Below are positions 33,830 through 46,421 of a DNA stretch of 64,000 nt, piece after piece; the first letter of the stretch is position 1; every line of letters begins with the position of its first letter. Where the stretch lies: NCBI GenBank assembly GCA_001051155.2, contig JYIP02000007.1, positions 1,614,342-1,678,341 on the forward strand, given 5' to 3'. The notes under the pieces are model-generated. The model was not told the origin of the DNA. It did not search any database and saw only the letters and a program-made list of their open reading frames with translations. A program made the position numbers and the translations under genes. This DNA comes from Chrysoporthe austroafricana (Eukaryota; Ascomycota; Sordariomycetes; Diaporthales; Cryphonectriaceae).

Positions 33830-36800
33830 CGTTTTATTATTGCGGCCTATCGATTATATTGAGATTAAGTATCCCGCCCAGGTATATAAATTTATATAAG
33901 CTTTGAATAACTTTGAGAAGAAAGATTGGATTATATCGGATATTAAGATTTTTTTCGAAATTATATGCGCTTTCGTTAATTAGAAACTTTTGGCCGATCG
34001 ATATGAAAAAGCAAAGCAAAATTTCAGAAAAGCCAATATATTTTTGCAAAAAGTAAAAGTATAAATAATTAAATAAAAATAGCCTTTATTGCTTAAATAT
34101 TAGATTTAAAAAGGAAGAAAGTCGAATTTCGATAAGAATTTATCTTAATAAATAAGAAAGAATAATACGTTCTGAAAAGATTTTTCCAAATATTACAAAT
34201 TTCGATAGCTTGCCGAAACGATAATAGAAAAAGAATAATAATAAATGCTTATAGAAATAAACGAAAGCAAAAATATTTTTCAATCTAATAACCCGGAAAA
34301 TCTATTAAAAGAATTAGCTTAATAATAATCTATCGAAAATCGAAAGTATTATATGCTTAAATATATTAATATTAATAACAGAATTAAATATATTTATTCA
34401 TTATAATATTTAACCGAAAACTTAAATCCTAAATTTACCGATAAATCCGGAAATTTTTTAGTTATAATAAAAAGAATAAATAAAAGCAAAGGAAAATAAT
34501 TAATTCTAAGAAATAAGCATATTTTTTTCCTTTTAACGAAAGCCTAAAATCGGAATATTTCCAAATAAAATTCTATTATAGCTATTCCGGCTAATTTTAT
34601 AAACTTTATAATAGAAAGCATATTAATGCCCTAATCGGGTTTATCGGACTATTCGTAGCTTTTCGAGAAAGAAAATTATAAAGAAAAAAGATTAAATAAA
34701 GGAAAATCGGATAGTTTTATTATTATTTTTCAGAAATACTCAACCCTTTTTTCCTTAATTATTAGCTTATTAAACTAATTTTTGCAATAACCCGAAATGA
34801 AAGCAATTTACCAAAATAGCTTTATTTCGGAAAAAATAATATATATTGAATTTAAGAAAATATTTCGATTGCAATAAATTTTCAATATGCAAGCATTTTA
34901 ATCGAAACCTATTAAGAAACCTTTTTCCGTTTCGGCTGCAAAATATTATGCTAATAACGGATATCGCTTTACTAAATTAGCATTTTTTAATATTAAGAAA
35001 CGTATCCGGCAAATATTTATATTAAAGGCAAGAAATTAATTAGACTAAAAACTATTTTCTAGTCCCGAATTAAATATTGAAATTAATTCTAATTTCCAAG
35101 AAAAACTAATTAATAAGCTAAATAAATTACCGGATCTATCGGATTTCAGTAATAATAAAAGCAATAATTTTCGAAATTTATTATTTAGCTATAAGCAACC
35201 TAAAAATTTCCAAATTTATCGATTTAATTCATTTAAATTTATAGCATTGCCTATTAGCATTAATAGAGAATTTAAAGATACGGTTATAAAGCAATTCCGA
35301 CTTTATAAAAACTAGAATAATTATATTAATTTAATAATTATATTTATTATAAATAGCAAAATTATTATTTAAAAGGACTTTTAAGCTTTTATAAACCGGT
35401 ATAAAATATATATAACTAGAAATGCAAAACGTACTAAATATTTTAATTTCCATTTACCCGTTTGCTTAATTAGAATAATATATATTTAGTTTTATTCTAT
35501 ATTATTCTCTTAAAAGCATAAAGATTTTATTTTGTATAAGCATAATTAAAGCTAATAAAAGAAGTAATTAAGAAGAGATTTCTCTATATTACGGAAAATT
35601 ACAAAAGACTTGCTAAATGCTTAATAATATTCCAGAAAAAATATACGAAATAATCGCAATATTCTGGAATTTACCCATTATATTTATCGATTTACTAAAC
35701 TGGCCGAATATTCAAACTCGTATTTGGCTAGGAATATTTGGGATCGGATCGATAAAGAATTGATAACTAAATATTTCGATAAACCTGGTCGAAATAAGGA
35801 TACGAAAGATATTATAAACGCTGCAGCAATCCTAAAATATACCGTAAAGTCAAAGGGTTTTATGCTAGCAAGAACAATGCCAAGTATAAGCCTTAAGTAA
35901 AGGAATACGATTTACCGAGTATCGCAATGTTTATAAGTCTTGGGCGACTATTAGTAGTAAGGTCCAACTGATACTTAGATTGACAACTGAAAAGCTATTG
36001 TCTATCTGGTAGATGTCTTGTCTTTATATATCCAGTTCTTCAATATGGGATTACCGGCTCGTTAGATAAGCTAGTAAGCCAGGCTTACCGGCTTACCTGG
36101 TAATCCAATAATCCTTATCTTATCCAGCCCTAACCTTAGCTTATATAAGCATTTGTTGGGTTCTGCAGCTAGGCCCGAAAATCCTGGCACTGAATGGGCC
36201 GTTTTCCTGGGTGGTTTTGGTATTACACCTCGGCTCTGCATGTTAGTTCATAACAAAAGATTTCGAAAAACGTCTTAAAGCAAAATAAGAAATATAGCAT
36301 ATTTTCAAATTAGACTGCATAATAAGACTATCTCGTAAACCCGCATAACCGGTACAGAAAGTTATACAATCGGCTGCCAATCTTCCCAATATTAATATTT
36401 ATTTCCTAATCAATATATTCTTAAGATACCTTAGAAAATTCAAGCCTTAAAGACTTGAATATTCATTTCGCTTAATAAAGATATTTAATTAGCCAAATCT
36501 ATTCAAAAGTACTGGATATATTCCGGAATACGAATTCCGAAAGCTCTTACTAGAATAATAACGAAAGCTAATAAACGCTTGGAACTAATTACGGGAACGG
36601 ATAGCTAAATAATAAAATATTTTTAATATAGCCAGGAAAATATTAACTAATATTATAAATAATAGCAAAAGTTCAATTTCAAAAAACCGAAATTTCTAAT
36701 CGCGCTTTTACTATCGATTCGTACGAAAAAATATTAGAAAATATTTTATCCAATTAACCCTAATAAATTTCAATATTAATAATAGAAAATTGTAATATAA

Positions 36801-36960
36801 TTCAGATAAAAAGGATAAGCTAGCTCGAAAAGGCTATTTCCTTATAAATAATGATCTATTTATAGCAAATAGCAATAAATAAAATAAAAAGACCGAAAAT
36901 AGCGAAAACTTATAGAAGTAAAAGGGCGAATTGGAAGAATAAGCTAATAAGGAAAACGTA
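33830..36960 (+). pseudogene. Element E gag region (split by solo LTR S)
   Basis: Between leader and protease, degraded plus-strand frames include KFIQALNNFEKKDW and DRYEKAKQNFRKA followed by lysine-rich stretches, resembling the helical N-terminal part of gag in fungal Ty3/gypsy elements of the skippy kind. Frames break repeatedly with TAA/TAG. Solo LTR S interrupts it at 35810-36255. The minus-strand frame at 33837-34049 is a shadow. I cannot delimit capsid and nucleocapsid, so limits are approximate. Confidence 0.5.
35810..36255 (-). mobile_element. Solo LTR S (type I family) inserted in E
   Basis: 446 bp related to the LTR of B, flanked by the perfect TSD AAAGA (35805-35809, 36256-36260). 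No internal region is present, so the element was lost by LTR-LTR recombination. It is visibly richer in G/C and retains CpA/TpG (for example CCTGGCACTGAATGGGCC near 36182-36199), so it is less RIP-mutated than its surroundings. A dyad GGATTACC (36048-36055)/GGTAATCC (36099-36106) lies inside. Confidence 0.9.
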
Positions 36961-37189
36961 ATAATCGAAAATAATATTTAAATTTTTCGAGCCAAGAAAA
37001 TAAAACTATCGGTAAACGAAAATATATTTTATATTAAATATTCTATATAATTATCCAATTAGTTATAGAATTTTCTTAAAATCGATATATAGAAAAGAGA
37101 AATCTTAGAATATAATATTCCTATATTTATAATTAAGCCTTATTATAATAGCAGCTATACGTATATAAGAGCTGCAGCTAGAATATACC

Positions 37190-37490
37190 CGAATAGGCCG
37201 GATATAAAGGTTTGTATTAATATAAGCGCTAATCGTTATGCTATTGCCGAAAAATTGCTAATACAATTTCTTAAAACGAAAATAGATTGGAATATAAAAG
37301 CCAAGCTTAAAAGCATAAGCTAATTACTAGCAAAAGGCTAAGCTAAATTCGATTTATATTTCTAAAGCAATAAGTACGGCTATTTAATTATATTTCGTAT
37401 TCGAATAAAAGCTTGAATATTAGATCGATTAAAAGTAAATATTTTGCTAAAATAGAAATATAATATTCTTTATAAACTGGATATTCTAAA
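37190..37490 (+). pseudogene. Element E retropepsin-like protease
   Basis: A frame reads VCINISANRYAIAEKLLIQF, where the aspartic protease DTGA box appears as NISA, then FDLYF, RIRIKAWILDRLKVNILL and KYNIL. This matches the family layout (DTGA ... vhvvd.LkaN.LiG.DIL). The catalytic Asp is replaced by Asn, the usual RIP outcome of GAC/GAT to AAC/AAT. Interrupted by several stops. It lies between gag and RT as expected. Confidence 0.65.
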
Positions 37491-37999
37491 TTCAGAATTA
37501 TTTATACAATTTGATTATTTTAATAATGCTATAGCGAAAATAGAAATATTTGCCCGAATATTAATATAATCCCGGCAAGCAAAAGCTACAATTATTACAA
37601 TAATGCTGCTTAAATCTTATAAGCTAATCCTTATTAATATTAAGCGAATTTCAAAAACGTAACTTTTCTATTTAAGCCGAAATAAAAAAAGTAAATAAAT
37701 TGCTTAATAGGCTATTAAATTAAGGAAATTCTAATAATGAATTAAGCAGCAACCCTTTTAAGGATTTAGAAAAACCAATTTTTAAGGATAATCGAACTAT
37801 TTTAAACGGATTATATAACCTTGCTAGCGAATTACGATAATTATTATTATATTGCATAATAATACTTTTTTCAATAAACTTAAAATAGGTTATAGCTTTT
37901 AGGAAAGTTAAATTCAAATTAATTATTATTTATTAAGCATATTTTCCAATAAACTGCGAAAATTACGGGAGAATAGCTAAAAGAATACTAATTCCCGAA

Positions 38000-39010
38000 T
38001 ATAGAAATTCCCAAAATAAAAGACTATTTCGAAAATAGTAATAAATTGGGGATTCAAAAAGATAAAGCTATTAAGGAATCGGAAATTGATTTCGGTATAT
38101 ACGTTTGCAAGCATTTATTAGAATTTCTTTATAAAATTATAAAATTAATATAAGCATATATTAGAATTTTCAAAAATATAAATCTTATTAATATGCTAAT
38201 CAATTAATAAATAAAAGTCGATTTAATCGAAAAATAATAAAATTAGAAAATAAGATAAAAGCTATATTATTTAAATAAGGAAAATCAAGAAATAATTAAC
38301 GAAATTTTAGATAAATTATATTAATAAAATCGAATTGAATAAATTATAAATGCAATGCTATTCGGTTTATTAATCTTTATAATTTGGAAGAATATAAATA
38401 ATTAAAAGAAAAGATATATAATAATTGATTTATATATTTTAAATAAAATTTCAGTTTTCGATATTTATTCTTTGCTATTATAATAAGAAATTATTAAATA
38501 GCTAAGAAGAAAAATATATATTATAATAATAAATATACGGCAATTTTTGTATTAATTTTTAATATATCCAAATTATAAAAACCGATTTATTATTATTAAT
38601 TATCGTAATTAAGAAAAGATAAAAGTTTTACTTATAGGATTTCGAAATTCATTATCCTATATTTAGCATTTTATAAATTAACTCTTACGATTATATTATA
38701 AGTTTATTTCCGCTTTTATAAACGATATTATTATCCATTCAATTATAAAATAAAATTATTTGCAATATTTATAAACTATTTTCTTGCTATTTTTATGCAA
38801 AAATATTTCATTAACTAAACTCAAATCGTTTTTTAAATATCTTTTAATTTAGATTTTAAGATTCAAAATAAACGGATTCGGAATTTCTAATACGGAATAC
38901 CGAATGCAAGCTATTCGTAACCTGGAATTCCTTAAAATATTCCAGTAACTGAAAAGGTTTATTGGATTTACAAAATACTTACGCTATTTAATTCTTAAAT
39001 ATAATTATAA
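38000..39010 (+). pseudogene. Element E reverse transcriptase
   Basis: With stops ignored, the frame shows the RT blocks in order: IDLYILNKIS ... DIYSLLLQQEII (block around the first catalytic region), FLYQFLIYPNYKNRF, IGFRNSLSYIQHFI (the GY+NSpAYvQr block), AFINDIIIHS near 38710-38750 (catalytic YxDD turned to INDI), NISLTKLKSFF and RAI/QAIRNLEF-LQQLKRFIGFTKYLR near 38900-38990. This matches RTs of the fungal skippy/CfT-1-like Ty3/gypsy branch rather than type I. Collinear with RT of G. Not functional. Confidence 0.75.
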
Positions 39011-39949
39011 AATTAATCTATTTCAGAAAAAAAAAATTAAAATGCTAAGCAAAACTTGCTAATCGAATTATTTACTTTTAAATACAAAATAGCGAAATTA
39101 TATTATGCAAATTATTTTTAACTTAATATTAAACGAAATTAATAATTTCTATAATTTCAAAATAGCTTTAGAAGCTAAAAATGCTTTATTTTATTATATT
39201 CTAAACAAATTTCTTTTTATTTAGCTAAATATATTTAAGGAAATAAAGTTTTTAAGTATTATTTTTTAATTAATAAACGATTATATATAGAATAGAATAT
39301 TATTAATAGCAAATATAGCTATATAATTAATTTTTTATTTAAATAAAATAATTAATAAAGCAAAACGAAAATACTGGCTTATAAAGCTTGAAATAGCTTA
39401 TTTAATATAGCTAATACGAAAATTATAAATAATAATAAAATCGAACCGAGCTAAGCTAATTTATATTTTTACCGATTATATAATAATAATTAGCATTATT
39501 TATTTGTTATTTATAAATATAATAAATAAGATTAAAGCAAATATATAGCTAATTCTTATTTCGGAATATTTAAGCTAATTCGATTTAAAAGCTTATTATA
39601 TATTGAGAAAGTCGAATATTCTTGCAAATGCTATATTAAGATTATTATTTATTCAGAAACTTATTAATAATAAAAGCGTTCTAGATAAAATATAAAAAAA
39701 CGAATTTATTCAAGTTTTCAATAAAATATTTATAAATAGCGAAATGAAAAGGTATATTAAGAAAGGATACGAAAAATACCTTTTATAATCCAAAATAATC
39801 GAATAATTAAAAAACTCAAATAAAATTGCCCGATTACTTTTTATATTAAATTATAATAGCTTATTATTTCTTAAATATTATTATTAGAAATAACGATTAT
39901 ATATTCCGAATAAAATAGTATTGGATTTTATTAAAAAAGCTTATAATAG

Positions 39950-41450
39950 AAAATACTATTTCGGTATAAACTATATATAATACGATTTAATAAATCGATT
40001 TATTATTAAATATTGCTATGCTAAAATACGCAATTGTATATTGATATATCGAGCTTATAATAAGAATAAAAACGATTTATAATAACTTTTAAAGGAAATA
40101 TAACTTATATTATCTTTATTAATTCCATTTTATACTATTATTATAAACTTTATTATAAGATTACCGATAATATTATTTATAAATATTATATAAGCTTTAA
40201 CTAAAATATTATTCTTAAATATATTTCTTATAATTACGGATAAATATTCTAAAGCTACGATTATTATATTAAGCAATATAATATATATTATAGCAAACTA
40301 AGTAACCCTTATCTTACGGATATTTTATATTATTAGCTAAAGAATACTCAAAAGGATTATTTCAAATAGAAATTCGAAATTCCTATCGGAATTCTGGAAA
40401 TATTTATAAGAAGCTATCAGAACGAAACTTGCTTACTTTACTACTTCGTATTTGCAAACAAACGGGCAATCTGAAATAAAGAACCGAATAATTGAAATAG
40501 CAATTCGGCATTTTATAACCGCCTATTTTAATACAGAATAGACCGAAATAATACTAGCATTATAATTCAATTTAAATAATGCATATAACCGAGCTATAAA
40601 ATATTCAGCTAGCCAAATATTATTTGGATTCAATTTATTATTAAGCTTATAAATAAAAAATATAATACTTTTAATAAAAGAAATCTTTTAGGAAAAAGCT
40701 TAATTTTTTATTATTAAAATGCAAATAATAGCCAAATTGCAATATAATAAGCATTATTGCTAAATAATTTTCAAATTAAATAATTGAATATATATTCGTT
40801 TGAATTACAAGTATTTATTGTTAAGTAACTTATCTTTAAAATCTTTATAATAAAGGATAAGATTTTTCCAAATTATTCGAAAAATAAAGAATTTAGCGTA
40901 TAAATTGAAATTAGCTCTTTATATAAATATCTATTCAATAATCTTAATAATATAATTAATGCTTGCAAATTTTTTTAAAACGGACTTTTATAAATATAAT
41001 TTTATATATTAAAACCCAATAAATATATTAGAAAATCCGGATATCGAAAAATATTTAGAAAATTATCGATATTACGAACTAGAAAGGATAATTAGCTATT
41101 ATAAGCGAAAATATAAATATAATACGCGCAAAATTAAATATTTAGTAAAATAAATAAATTATTCTAGCTATTATAATATATAGATATCCCGTAATGCTCT
41201 GAATACGGACAAAATAATATATAATTTCGAACGGAAATGCGAAGCTATAGCCGAATTGCAAGAAAGAATAAAGCAAAGGCGGCTATTAGCGGAAAAAGTT
41301 TCTAAACCGGGAGATATTATCGTAATTGCTTTACGAAAACGAAGCAAGCTAAAACGCAACTTATAAACAGAAAGTATATTAGAATAAGCTAGTTTACTTA
41401 TTCTAAGAAATCGAAAGAACTCGCAATGCAATAAGCGCATATTAGAATAA
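39950..41450 (+). pseudogene. Element E integrase with chromodomain-like C-terminus
   Basis: The integrase core shows TDKYSKATIIIL near 40255, RIISNRNSKFLSEFW near 40350-40395 (SDRD turned SNRN), LAYFTTSYLQTNGQSE and NRIIEIAIRHFIT near 40430-40520, the classical HPQTDGQSER region with His lost. At 41036-41140 a chromodomain-like segment (YYELERIISYYKRKYK ... IKYLVK) follows, then ISRNALNTDKIIYNFERK and a basic tail RKRSKLKRNL near 41370. Type II integrases of this kind may target chromatin through that domain. Stops throughout. Confidence 0.78.
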
Positions 41451-41830
41451 AAGCGATTGCTAAATAGAGCAAATGAATTTCTAATAAATACAAAAAGCTA
41501 TTATTTCGTAAATTGCTAGTAAATTTATTTTATTTTCTTTTTCTTATTAGCGCGCTTACGATTATTATTCCTATCTATTTATTATAGCTAGCCGTATTGC
41601 TCCGTTATTATTATTTTTTATTATACTTTTGAATATTATTTTTGAATATTAAGCTAATATTATTATTAATTTCGTTTTATTTTGCCAAGCTTTTGTAAAC
41701 TTGCAAGGATTATATTAATAAGGCTATTAATATTATTAAAATTAAAACGCATTATGCAATTATTAAATTATATTTTTCCGTAAATGCTTTATTATAAGAT
41801 TAAAATTAATAAGAAATAATATATTTAGCT

Positions 41831-43033
41831 ATACTTAATTTTTATGCAATACCGTATTTTATATCTTAAAAGGAACCTTTTAAAGTTTGCTAAAAAAGCA
41901 AGATTATATAATATACCAAATATATTTATAAGGTATCGTTTAAAAACCGCTTCTTTCTGGAAAGATATCGGTAAGCTATATATTTATATAATAGCGAAAG
42001 CTGTTTTTACTATAATACTTATATAACGAAAAATTACTTAAGCGATTTCTTTCGCTATTAAGAAGCTTATATAATAGCCTTTTATTAAGCGCTAATCAGT
42101 AAAGGTTATACCGATATAATAAACCGAGAAGTCGAATATAATATTTATATTTTTAATACCGAATTAAATAGCGGCGATATTAATCGGCTATTAATTATTA
42201 AAGAAGCTTAGAAACTTATTTTATAGTATTCTATATTATTATAAATTGATTATTCCAGCTTTATTTACGAAAAATAAGAGTTTTATTCAAATACCTTTAC
42301 TAGCGCAAATACTATTACGAGCGAAAATATAAATAACGGATTAACGGATAACTTTATTAAAGAAATATTGCTTAAATTCATTCCGAATTTACTTACTATT
42401 CGTAATCCTATCCTTACTCTATATACCCTATTAATAGCTTATTATATCCTATTTCCTATTATAATATCGAAAGATAATTGCTTACGAAATAAGTATAGCC
42501 GTTATATCAAAAATAAAGCTAAATAGATAATATTAAGCAATTGCGGCAATTTTATCAAAAAAGAAATAAACGCTATATGCTATATAGCCAATATAGCAAA
42601 GGTTATTATAATTTACGAATATGATTATAATATAGCCCTTACTGCTTAAAAGAAAATAGCCAAAAATATTAAATTAATTTTAATTAAGCTTAAAGTTTCC
42701 GAATTTATTATGCCGGTCGCTAATTTAAGCTTATTTGCTATAATAAAGCGAAATTTTATAATACTAGCCAAATGCTATCGAATTATAAATAATACTATCG
42801 ACTTAACCGAAAATAATTTACCGAATATAGCTAGTCTATTAGCTATACCAAATAAGGCTTTTCGAGCTAATATTAATAATATTTTGCTTTTACGGGCTAT
42901 GCTTCGCGCTATCCCTGCTTTATTTATCAAATATAACTTTAAATTTAAAGCTATTAAAGCCGAAATTATAATATATTACCGTATGCTAGCCTTTTATATA
43001 TCCAAAGAATATATATATTATAATTTCACTTAA
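41831..43033 (+). pseudogene. Element E accessory sense ORF, 401 codons, unknown function
   Basis: After the integrase, one frame spans exactly 1203 bp, from a former ATG (now ATA, 41831) to TAA at 43031. Interruptions are TAA/TAG only, at positions that fit mutated Gln/Trp codons; the last 107 codons are open. The corresponding frame in G (58628-59830) is also exactly 1203 bp. Shared blocks include FLERYR near residue 40, AIYLYNSES, YITKNYLSDFFRY, INRLLIIK, ENINNGLT, IRNPILTLYTLLIAY, ILSNC and IPALFIKYN near the end. No Cys cluster, GxxxxGK or transposase motif is apparent and I recognise no family. Its place after pol parallels envelope-like or accessory genes of other LTR elements, but there is no membrane-protein signature, so I assign no function. 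Confidence 0.7.
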
Positions 43034-43670
43034 AGAAGCAATTTCGGCATTAATTATCTTTATATTATTAATAGCTTCGCTATTTATAATAATATTAAGT
43101 TTAGCATTATCGGAATTTACGATAATCGTATTTAATATTTCTTCTTTTTTACTATAAGAAAATATATATACGAATTCGTTATTTAGTTCTATAACTTTAA
43201 TCTTATTATTTTATCCAACCAGTCGGGCTTATATTTTATTATAAACCAAATTTTCCGTTTCGAATATAATTTCAAAGCTATTAAAATTATCTTTATTAAA
43301 GACGATATAGATTATAATTTTAATATTACCTTTCAGAAATAAGCTAATAAAAACAAAAACTATTTTAGCGCTATCCGGTCCTTGCAATGCTAAAATCGCA
43401 TAATAAGCTTTAAGTCTTATATCCAAACGTATAGGCTAGTCAAAACCTTATAGCTTAATATTTATAATTATATCGATTTTTGCAATTATATCGGAAAAGA
43501 AAAACTATTTGCTATATTTTTTTGCAATTTATTAAACTTTAAAGCTATTATTAAAGCCCGGGAAATTATTCCTAATTAATAAATATAGCTATTATTTATC
43601 GATATAATATTATTAGCAATATATAATACTGCTTTCTTCCAATAATTTATAAACTTAGCTATTTATATTA
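42986..43670 (-). pseudogene. Element E accessory antisense ORF, unknown function
   Basis: On the strand opposite to pol, a frame reads from about 43670 to a TAG at 42986 with only TAA/TAG interruptions. It includes FPGFNNSFKV, DIRLKAYYAILALQGPDSAK, VFVFISLFLKGNIK, YIVFNKDNFNSFEIIFETEN and NNEFVYIFSYSK. The 65-codon open piece 43426-43229 is matched residue by residue in G (58235-58432). Its end overlaps the end of the sense ORF by about 48 bp, tail to tail. No domain recognised; start codon not determined. Confidence 0.6.
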
Positions 43671-44261
43671 AGGACTGGTTATAATATTGCTATATAATAA
43701 TTATATATAGCTATCGGCTTTGCATACCGATATATTTTATCGTAATTTCATTTTATATTTATTATTATTATACTTACTTAATACTTTATTATCTGAAAGC
43801 TATATTTTCTATTAATATTTACGAGCAATTTTGGTTTTTAATTATATTTATACTAAATATTTCAGCAATAAATATAATTAAATATTACCGAAATATACTT
43901 AAATATTAGCTAGCTTTATTATATATAAGTATTATATATATTTATTTACTTTAAGCATAAACCGATTGTAATGGAAGATTAATTCTAAGCTTTTGGTATA
44001 AGCAGGTTTTCTTTTAATCCCCGGTATAAGCATATTTGTTATTCAAGTTCCCGGCATAAGTACGTTTACCTATTAGGATTCTAGTACGAATCGGCTTTAT
44101 AAAACGATTGTTATTTCCTATATAATCTCTTTTGTCTAATAGTGCCGTTATGCTTTTCCTTGCTATATAACTCAAAATTTTATTATATCGTATTACTGCT
44201 ATTCAAAACATTTCTGACAATTAGCTTCCTTTATAAATAAAGGTTATAAGGGGCCGGCAAT

Positions 44262-44469
44262 TGATAGCAAAACCTATAAACGAAATGAATTCGTAATGGA
44301 TTTGCCTAGTAAATCTATAATAAATCCCTTAGTAAATATGCAATGAATTTATTAAGTGAATGCTATACTTTTACTAGGGGGCTTATATAATGCCTTAATA
44401 GGCTTTTAACGTAATTTACTTTTTTGAAAAAACTATGCCTTATAATATATTTCAGTACGTTTATTATTA
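44262..44469 (+). repeat. Right (3') LTR of element E
   Basis: 208 bp; begins TGATAGCAAAACC, ends ACGTTTATTATTA (CTATCA after RIP), followed by TSD AATAA. It is preceded by the purine-rich AAGGGGCCGGCAAT, a possible polypurine primer, also present beside the LTR of G. Confidence 0.92.
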
Positions 44470-44474
44470 AATAA

Positions 44475-45928
44475 GAAAGTTAAATATAATTGGTTTCCAA
44501 TTAAAGAATAAGATTAATTAATTTAACTTATTATAGAATTTCGAGAACGATATAAGAAAGTCTTATATATTAAGAATAATAATGCTTATATCGAATTACT
44601 TAATAATTATTTGTAAAAATGCATTTAAGGAAAAACGATATAAGAATAATGCTACGTTATAATATGCTCTATCCATATGCAAAATAAAATTAAAGAATAA
44701 TATCGATTGCAGAAAGCTGAAAAAGCAAAGCAATATAGCTAAAGCCAAATATAGAAACTAGCAAAGCAAATAGCGAGAAAAGCTTAAAATATTCCAAAAA
44801 GGAAAAATCGATTATAATAGGATAATAGCCGATTAGGATTATAAAGTCCTTATGCGCAATTATAAGAGAAAACGAGAAATATATTATATTAAATATATAT
44901 ATTAACGGGTAATAATATAGCATACTTTTGGATAGCGGCATATAAAGAAATTTTATTTTGCTAAAAATCGTTAATAAAGAACGAATCTTCTGGATATAAA
45001 AGAAAAATCCTTATAAGCTTAATATTATAAAAAGAAAAGCGGTTATATATAACTTTAATATAATCGATATAGAAATTAATTATTTATTTATTTCAATTTA
45101 AAGCTTTATAATAAAAACTACTTTTAATATTACAAATACAGTATAGCATAAATTAATTTTAAGAATATTTTGATTTAAAGAATATAACTTTTATATCGAT
45201 TGGATTATTAGTTAGATTTTATAAAAATAAGCTATACTTATTAAAAAGATTATAATTAACGAAAAAGGGAAAATCTTAATTATTGAAAATAATATTAGAA
45301 ATATACGCTTAAATAAGCTTAAATATACTTTTAAAGCAAACGGATTTACCGGAAAATAAAAAAAAGTTACGGATATTTTAAACTTATAAGCATAAATTAA
45401 AAACGGACCGGAAAATCAAACAATTAATAATTAACAGAAAGCTAATTTAGCGCAAAATATTATAAAGCTATATAAATTATAGAATTATAAAGAAATATAG
45501 CTTTTAAAATAGCGAATATAAAAAGATTACGGATAGAGATTTGAGTTAATAAATAATAAATATTCGAAACCTTTAAAGGCTAAATTCCGAAAATAATAAT
45601 AGGAAGCAAACGAAACAAAATACGCTTAATAATACCTTTTATTCTTTCAAATTTCAGAAAATAAGGAAAAACCGTTATTAGAATTCAAAAACGTACTAAA
45701 AGAATATTACGAATTCAAAAAATTATAACAAAAGAAATTCAATATTAATTTATTAGAATACGGCCCTTTTAATTATAAAATTCTATTAAAAGAAAAAATA
45801 AAATTATAAAATTACCCTATTTATAAGTTCGATTAAGCAAAGCTCGAAATACTTAAAGAATATATCGATAAGAATTTAAAGAAAGAATATATACGGAAAT
45901 CGCAATTACTTATAAAATACTTAATCTT
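44475..45928 (+). pseudogene. Element A gag-pol linker to RT N-terminus
   Basis: Fourth segment of A. It resumes in the linker that matches F at 48150 onward and runs to the RT N-terminal extension: near 45740-45925 YGPFNYKILLKE and KLEIL/KEYIDKN-LK-EYIRKS correspond to the segment just before the RT palm in F (49420-49590). It stops at the insertion of F; 45924-45928 (ATCTT) is the TSD. The minus-strand frame 44690-44941 is a shadow. Stops throughout; no protease motif fixed. Confidence 0.65.
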
Positions 45929-46421
45929 TATTATAACCTATCAAAAGAGCAGGGTATGCAAGAAAAGGAATAAGAACGGGCAAGCACGCACGATTATAAC
46001 TCTACTCATTATTTGTACTAGCTAGGATTAAGCTTATATAATAGGATTTGAGGATCTGTACTAGAGCTATTAAATCCAGGATTTAGAGATCTGTATTAGA
46101 GCTACTAGATCTAGGATCTAGGGATCTGCGCCAGAGCTATTAGATCCAGGATTTGGGGATTGGCTATAAATCTAGCAAATCAAATACTGAAAAGCTGGAT
46201 ATATAAAAACGGAATATCTATTAAACAGATTATTATAACTTTTCAATTATCAATTTAAGTATTAATTGGATCTTATTATTAATAGCTAATTTCGGCTTAT
46301 AAATATTGCGAACGATAAGAATGAATTAGTTTTAAAGCTTAAGGCTATATTTGATACCGTTCTTGCTAATATAAACCTTTTGATTTTACAGGAATTTTAA
46401 GATTATAATAGCATTTATAAT
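45929..46421 (+). repeat. 5' LTR of element F
   Basis: 493 bp. Longer than the other type I LTRs because of an internal 35-bp tandem repeat. The GGATATATAAAAACGG box resembles the TATA region of A. Confidence 0.9.
46045..46149 (+). repeat. 35-bp tandem repeat in the LTR of F
   Basis: Three 35-bp units (46045-46079, 46080-46114, 46115-46149) with the core AGAGCTATTAGATCCAG and GGATCTG. The 3' LTR carries the same three units at 52963-52997, 52998-53032 and 53033-53067. A single GATCTGTTCCAG-like unit stands here in A. Confidence 0.85.

Larger units (their letters stand above)
33361..44469 (+). mobile_element. Element E: type II Ty3/gypsy retrotransposon with extra ORFs, inserted in A
   Basis: Plus-strand element with 208-bp LTRs (33361-33568, 44262-44469), termini TGATAG/CTATCA, TSD AATAA (33356-33360, 44470-44474). 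Net length 10658 bp after removing solo LTR S and one TSD copy. Order: LTR, leader with a 68-bp tandem repeat, gag, protease, RT, RNase H region, integrase, chromodomain, a sense ORF (1203 bp), a converging antisense ORF, LTR. G at 57193 is a collinear relative in the opposite orientation. All genes carry RIP stops. Confidence 0.92.
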
